Made by a program: the position numbers and the translations under genes
Shown: positions 24,624 through 26,539 of the stretch, piece by piece
How the letters are laid out: the number at the start of each line of letters is the position of its first letter
How positions within the stretch are numbered: position 1 is the first letter of the stretch
Notes under the pieces: model-generated
What the model saw: the letters and a program-made list of their open reading frames with translations, nothing else
Database searches by the model: none
What the model was told of the DNA's origin: nothing
NCBI GenBank assembly: GCA_020860865.1
Contig: JAJBTL010000109.1
Location: forward strand, 1 to 26,539
Direction: 5' to 3'
DNA length: 26,539 nucleotides
Source of the DNA: Planctomycetota bacterium
GTDB taxonomy: Bacteria; Planctomycetota; SZUA-567

Positions 24624-25870
24624 TGCTCTGTAAAGAAAACCCATTCGCCATGAAACCCCTCTCCATCGGCTTTACCTACGACCTGAAGGACGACTACCTG
24701 GCGGCGGGCTACGACCCGCTGACCGTCGCCGAATTCGACAGCCCCGTCACCATCGACGCCATTGACCGGGAACTCACCGCCCTCGGCCATACCGTCGACC
24801 GCGGCGGATCGTTCCCGAACCTGGTGAAGCGCCTCGCCGGCGGCGACCGCTGGGACCTCGTCTTTAATATCGCCGAAGGCCTCCACGGCCCGGGCCGCGA
24901 GGCCCAGGTCCCGGCCCTTCTCGAAGCCTACGGCATTCCCGTCACCTTCGGGGATTCCCTCTGCCTCGCCGTCTGCCTCCATAAAGGTTACACGAAACAC
25001 ATCGTCCACGGCCACGGCGTGCGGACGGCGCCGTTCCGCGTCGTCGAATCAGAGGACTTTGATTTCGACAGTCTTCCGCTCCGCTATCCCCTGTTCGCCA
25101 AGCCGGTGGCCGAAGGCACCGGGAAAGGCGTCCTTCCCACCGGCAAGGCGGCGGATGCGGAACAGCTTCGCCGGGTCTGCCGCGATTTACTCGAGCGGTT
25201 CCACCAGCCGGTGTTAGTCGAGGAATTTTTGCCCGGGCGGGAATTCACCGTCGTCATTGTCGGCACCGGAGACGCCGCGCGAGTCCTTGGCGTCATGGAG
25301 GTCGAACTCCTGGACACCGCCGATCCGGAAGTGTACAGCTTTGAAAACAAGGACCGCTACCTCGAACGGGTGCGGTACCATCTTGCCACCGGCCCGGTGG
25401 CGGAGGCGGCGGCACAGGCGTCTCTCACCGCCTACCGCGTTCTCGGCTGCCGCGATGCCGGCCGCGCCGATATTCGCCTCGACCACGAAGGTGAACCATG
25501 TTTTATCGAGATTAATCCGCTGGCCGGACTCAATCCCGACCATTCGGATCTGCCGATTTTATGCCGGTTATTGGCGATTGGCTATGATGAGCTGATTCGG
25601 ACCATTGTCGAATCGGCCGGAAAGCGGGTGCGCCATGACTGGCACAGCCAGCATTTTCACAACAATCGGCCGGGTGGCGCTTCTTCACGACGCCGCCGCG
25701 CTGGACGGCGACGCCGCCGACCGGGACGTCGTCGACCAGATGGAAGCGGTGGAACAGGCCATTCGGGAACGCGGTGGAAAGACGGTGCGGTTCCCCGTCA
25801 GCTTGAACATATGGGAATTGAAGCGCTGGATCGGATCGGAAAAGCCCGGCCTCGTTTTCAACCTGGTTGA
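24623..25870 (+). CDS. D-Ala-D-Ala ligase-like ATP-grasp protein
   Basis: 415 residues as read. The D-Ala-D-Ala-ligase-like fold spans about 12-335: KPLSIGFTYDLKDDYLAAGY, then FNIAEGLHGPGREAQVPALL (81-100), ATP-binding YPLFAKPVAEGTGKGVLP (155-172), PVLVEEFLPGREFTVVIVG (196-214), and the metal-binding CFIEINPLAGLNPDHSDLP (293-311). It should join two amino or carboxylic acids using ATP; the substrates are unknown and a cell-wall D-Ala-D-Ala role is not proved. The first start (ATG 24623) overlaps the cysE stop by one base; the ATG at 24650 (MKPLSIGF) fits the family better. Beyond residue ~337 the tail is Arg/Gly/Pro-rich and overlaps the next gene out of frame for 236 bases, so the true C-terminus is in doubt. 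Confidence 0.82.
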   Translation: MLCKENPFAMKPLSIGFTYDLKDDYLAAGYDPLTVAEFDSPVTIDAIDRELTALGHTVDRGGSFPNLVKRLAGGDRWDLVFNIAEGLHGPGREAQVPALLEAYGIPVTFGDSLCLAVCLHKGYTKHIVHGHGVRTAPFRVVESEDFDFDSLPLRYPLFAKPVAEGTGKGVLPTGKAADAEQLRRVCRDLLERFHQPVLVEEFLPGREFTVVIVGTGDAARVLGVMEVELLDTADPEVYSFENKDRYLERVRYHLATGPVAEAAAQASLTAYRVLGCRDAGRADIRLDHEGEPCFIEINPLAGLNPDHSDLPILCRLLAIGYDELIRTIVESAGKRVRHDWHSQHFHNNRPGGASSRRRRAGRRRRRPGRRRPDGSGGTGHSGTRWKDGAVPRQLEHMGIEALDRIGKARPRFQPG

Positions 25871-26539
25871 ATCCCTCGACCGCTCCGACCGGCTCCAGAC
25901 CGTGGTGCCGCTCCTCCTCGAGGACTGGCGGGTGCCGTTCACCGGCAGCGGCTCCCTCGGGATGCTCCTCTCAAACAACAAGTTGGCCAGCAAGGAACGC
26001 CTGGCCGAAAGCGGCCTGCCGGTTCCGGACGGCTTGTGGGCCGACCGGCACGGCGAGCCGTTTTTCGCCGAGCGATTCATCGACGGCCGGGAGTTCAACC
26101 TCTCCCTTATCGAGAATGAATCCGGCGGCGTCACCGTGTTGCCGGAAGCGGAAATCCGCTTTGAGAATTTCCCGGCCGGCAAACCGGCCATCGTCGGCTA
26201 CCAGGCGAAATGGGTCGAGGATTCTCCGGAATATATCGGCACGACGCGCAGTTTCGAATTTCCGCCCAGTGACGACACCCTGCGGAAAAACCTGAAAAAA
26301 GCGGCTGTCCGCTGCTGGCGAATTGTCGGCCTCCGAGGCTACGCCCGGGTCGATTTCCGCGTCGACAACCTTGGGAACATCGCCATCCTCGAAGCCAACG
26401 CCAACCCCTGCATCAGCCCGGACGCCGGTTTCGCCGCCGCCGCCGAGCGCGGCGGCATGTCGTACGGCGACATGGTGGAACATATCGCCCGCGCCGCCCT
26501 GCGTCGCGCGGCCCCCGCTCCCTCTGGCGTTTGGATTTC
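25635..26539 (+). CDS. Second D-Ala-D-Ala ligase-like ATP-grasp protein, partial, lacking the central ATP-binding segment
   Basis: The frame is open from ATG 25635 through the window end (301 codons seen), so the C-terminus is missing. The N-terminal part (IGRVALLHDA, PGLVFNLVESLD, VPFTGSGSLGMLLSNNKLAS) and the C-terminal part (AERFIDGREFNLSLIE, GLRGYARVDFRVDNLGN, ILEANANPCISPDAGF) are clearly ATP-grasp and related to the upstream neighbour. Between GLPVPDGLW and PFFAERFIDGREF only about 7 residues are present, where the neighbour has about 55 including KPVAEGTGKGV. The nucleotide-binding lysine and glycine loop are therefore absent, and it may be inactive alone or a partner of the upstream ligase. 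It probably sits in one operon with cysE. A start further in, for example Met36, is possible. Confidence 0.75.
   Translation, partial: MTGTASIFTTIGRVALLHDAAALDGDAADRDVVDQMEAVEQAIRERGGKTVRFPVSLNIWELKRWIGSEKPGLVFNLVESLDRSDRLQTVVPLLLEDWRVPFTGSGSLGMLLSNNKLASKERLAESGLPVPDGLWADRHGEPFFAERFIDGREFNLSLIENESGGVTVLPEAEIRFENFPAGKPAIVGYQAKWVEDSPEYIGTTRSFEFPPSDDTLRKNLKKAAVRCWRIVGLRGYARVDFRVDNLGNIAILEANANPCISPDAGFAAAAERGGMSYGDMVEHIARAALRRAAPAPSGVWI

Overview
This is a dense, high-GC bacterial stretch that looks chromosomal. Several genes point to a free-living diderm (Gram-negative) organism: kdsB for the LPS sugar Kdo, a lipoprotein with a peptidoglycan-binding domain, dxr of the non-mevalonate isoprenoid route, argH, cysE, greA and mutS. 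A five-gene membrane complex related to hydrogenase-4 suggests an anaerobic or fermentative energy metabolism. I cannot name the phylum with confidence. The gene mix would suit the Planctomycetota/Verrucomicrobiota/Lentisphaerota side or a deltaproteobacterial lineage. I see no tRNA, rRNA, CRISPR array, insertion sequence or phage gene.

Layout. 90-6881 (+): cinA with a strong terminator; a secreted DUF2225-like gene broken by a frameshift at a six-A run; an exported M15-type peptidase whose start overlaps that gene's stop; and mutS, whose last ~20 codons are thrown out of frame by a six-C run. 6978-8156 (-): a PatB/MalY-type C-S lyase, convergent with mutS. 8157-8626: a divergent intergenic region. 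8627-9283 (+): the peptidoglycan-binding lipoprotein, closed by a strong terminator. 9534-16134 (+): tightly packed hyfB-hyfC-hyfE-hyfF-hyfG homologues, then kdsB, a pentapeptide-repeat protein and a TPR membrane protein. 19014-22250 (+): an aspartate-family aminotransferase, greA behind a terminator-like leader, and argH. 22366-26539 (+): dxr, then a coupled set of cysE and two ATP-grasp ligase genes, the second cut by the window end.

How they work together. The hyf-like cluster encodes proton-pump-like membrane subunits and one NuoC-NuoD-type large subunit. That subunit lacks both CxxC pairs that hold Ni-Fe, so the complex is better read as an Ehr-type relative of hydrogenases and complex I than as a hydrogenase. 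The small [4Fe-4S] subunit (NuoB/HyfI type) and the ferredoxin-like subunit (NuoI/HyfH type) are not in this window. The 3' operon joins serine acetylation to two D-Ala-D-Ala-ligase-like ATP-grasp proteins, and the second of these appears to lack the central ATP-binding segment. Together with the two homopolymer frameshifts and an argH whose N-terminal homology begins before any start codon, these are the points most worth a second look.
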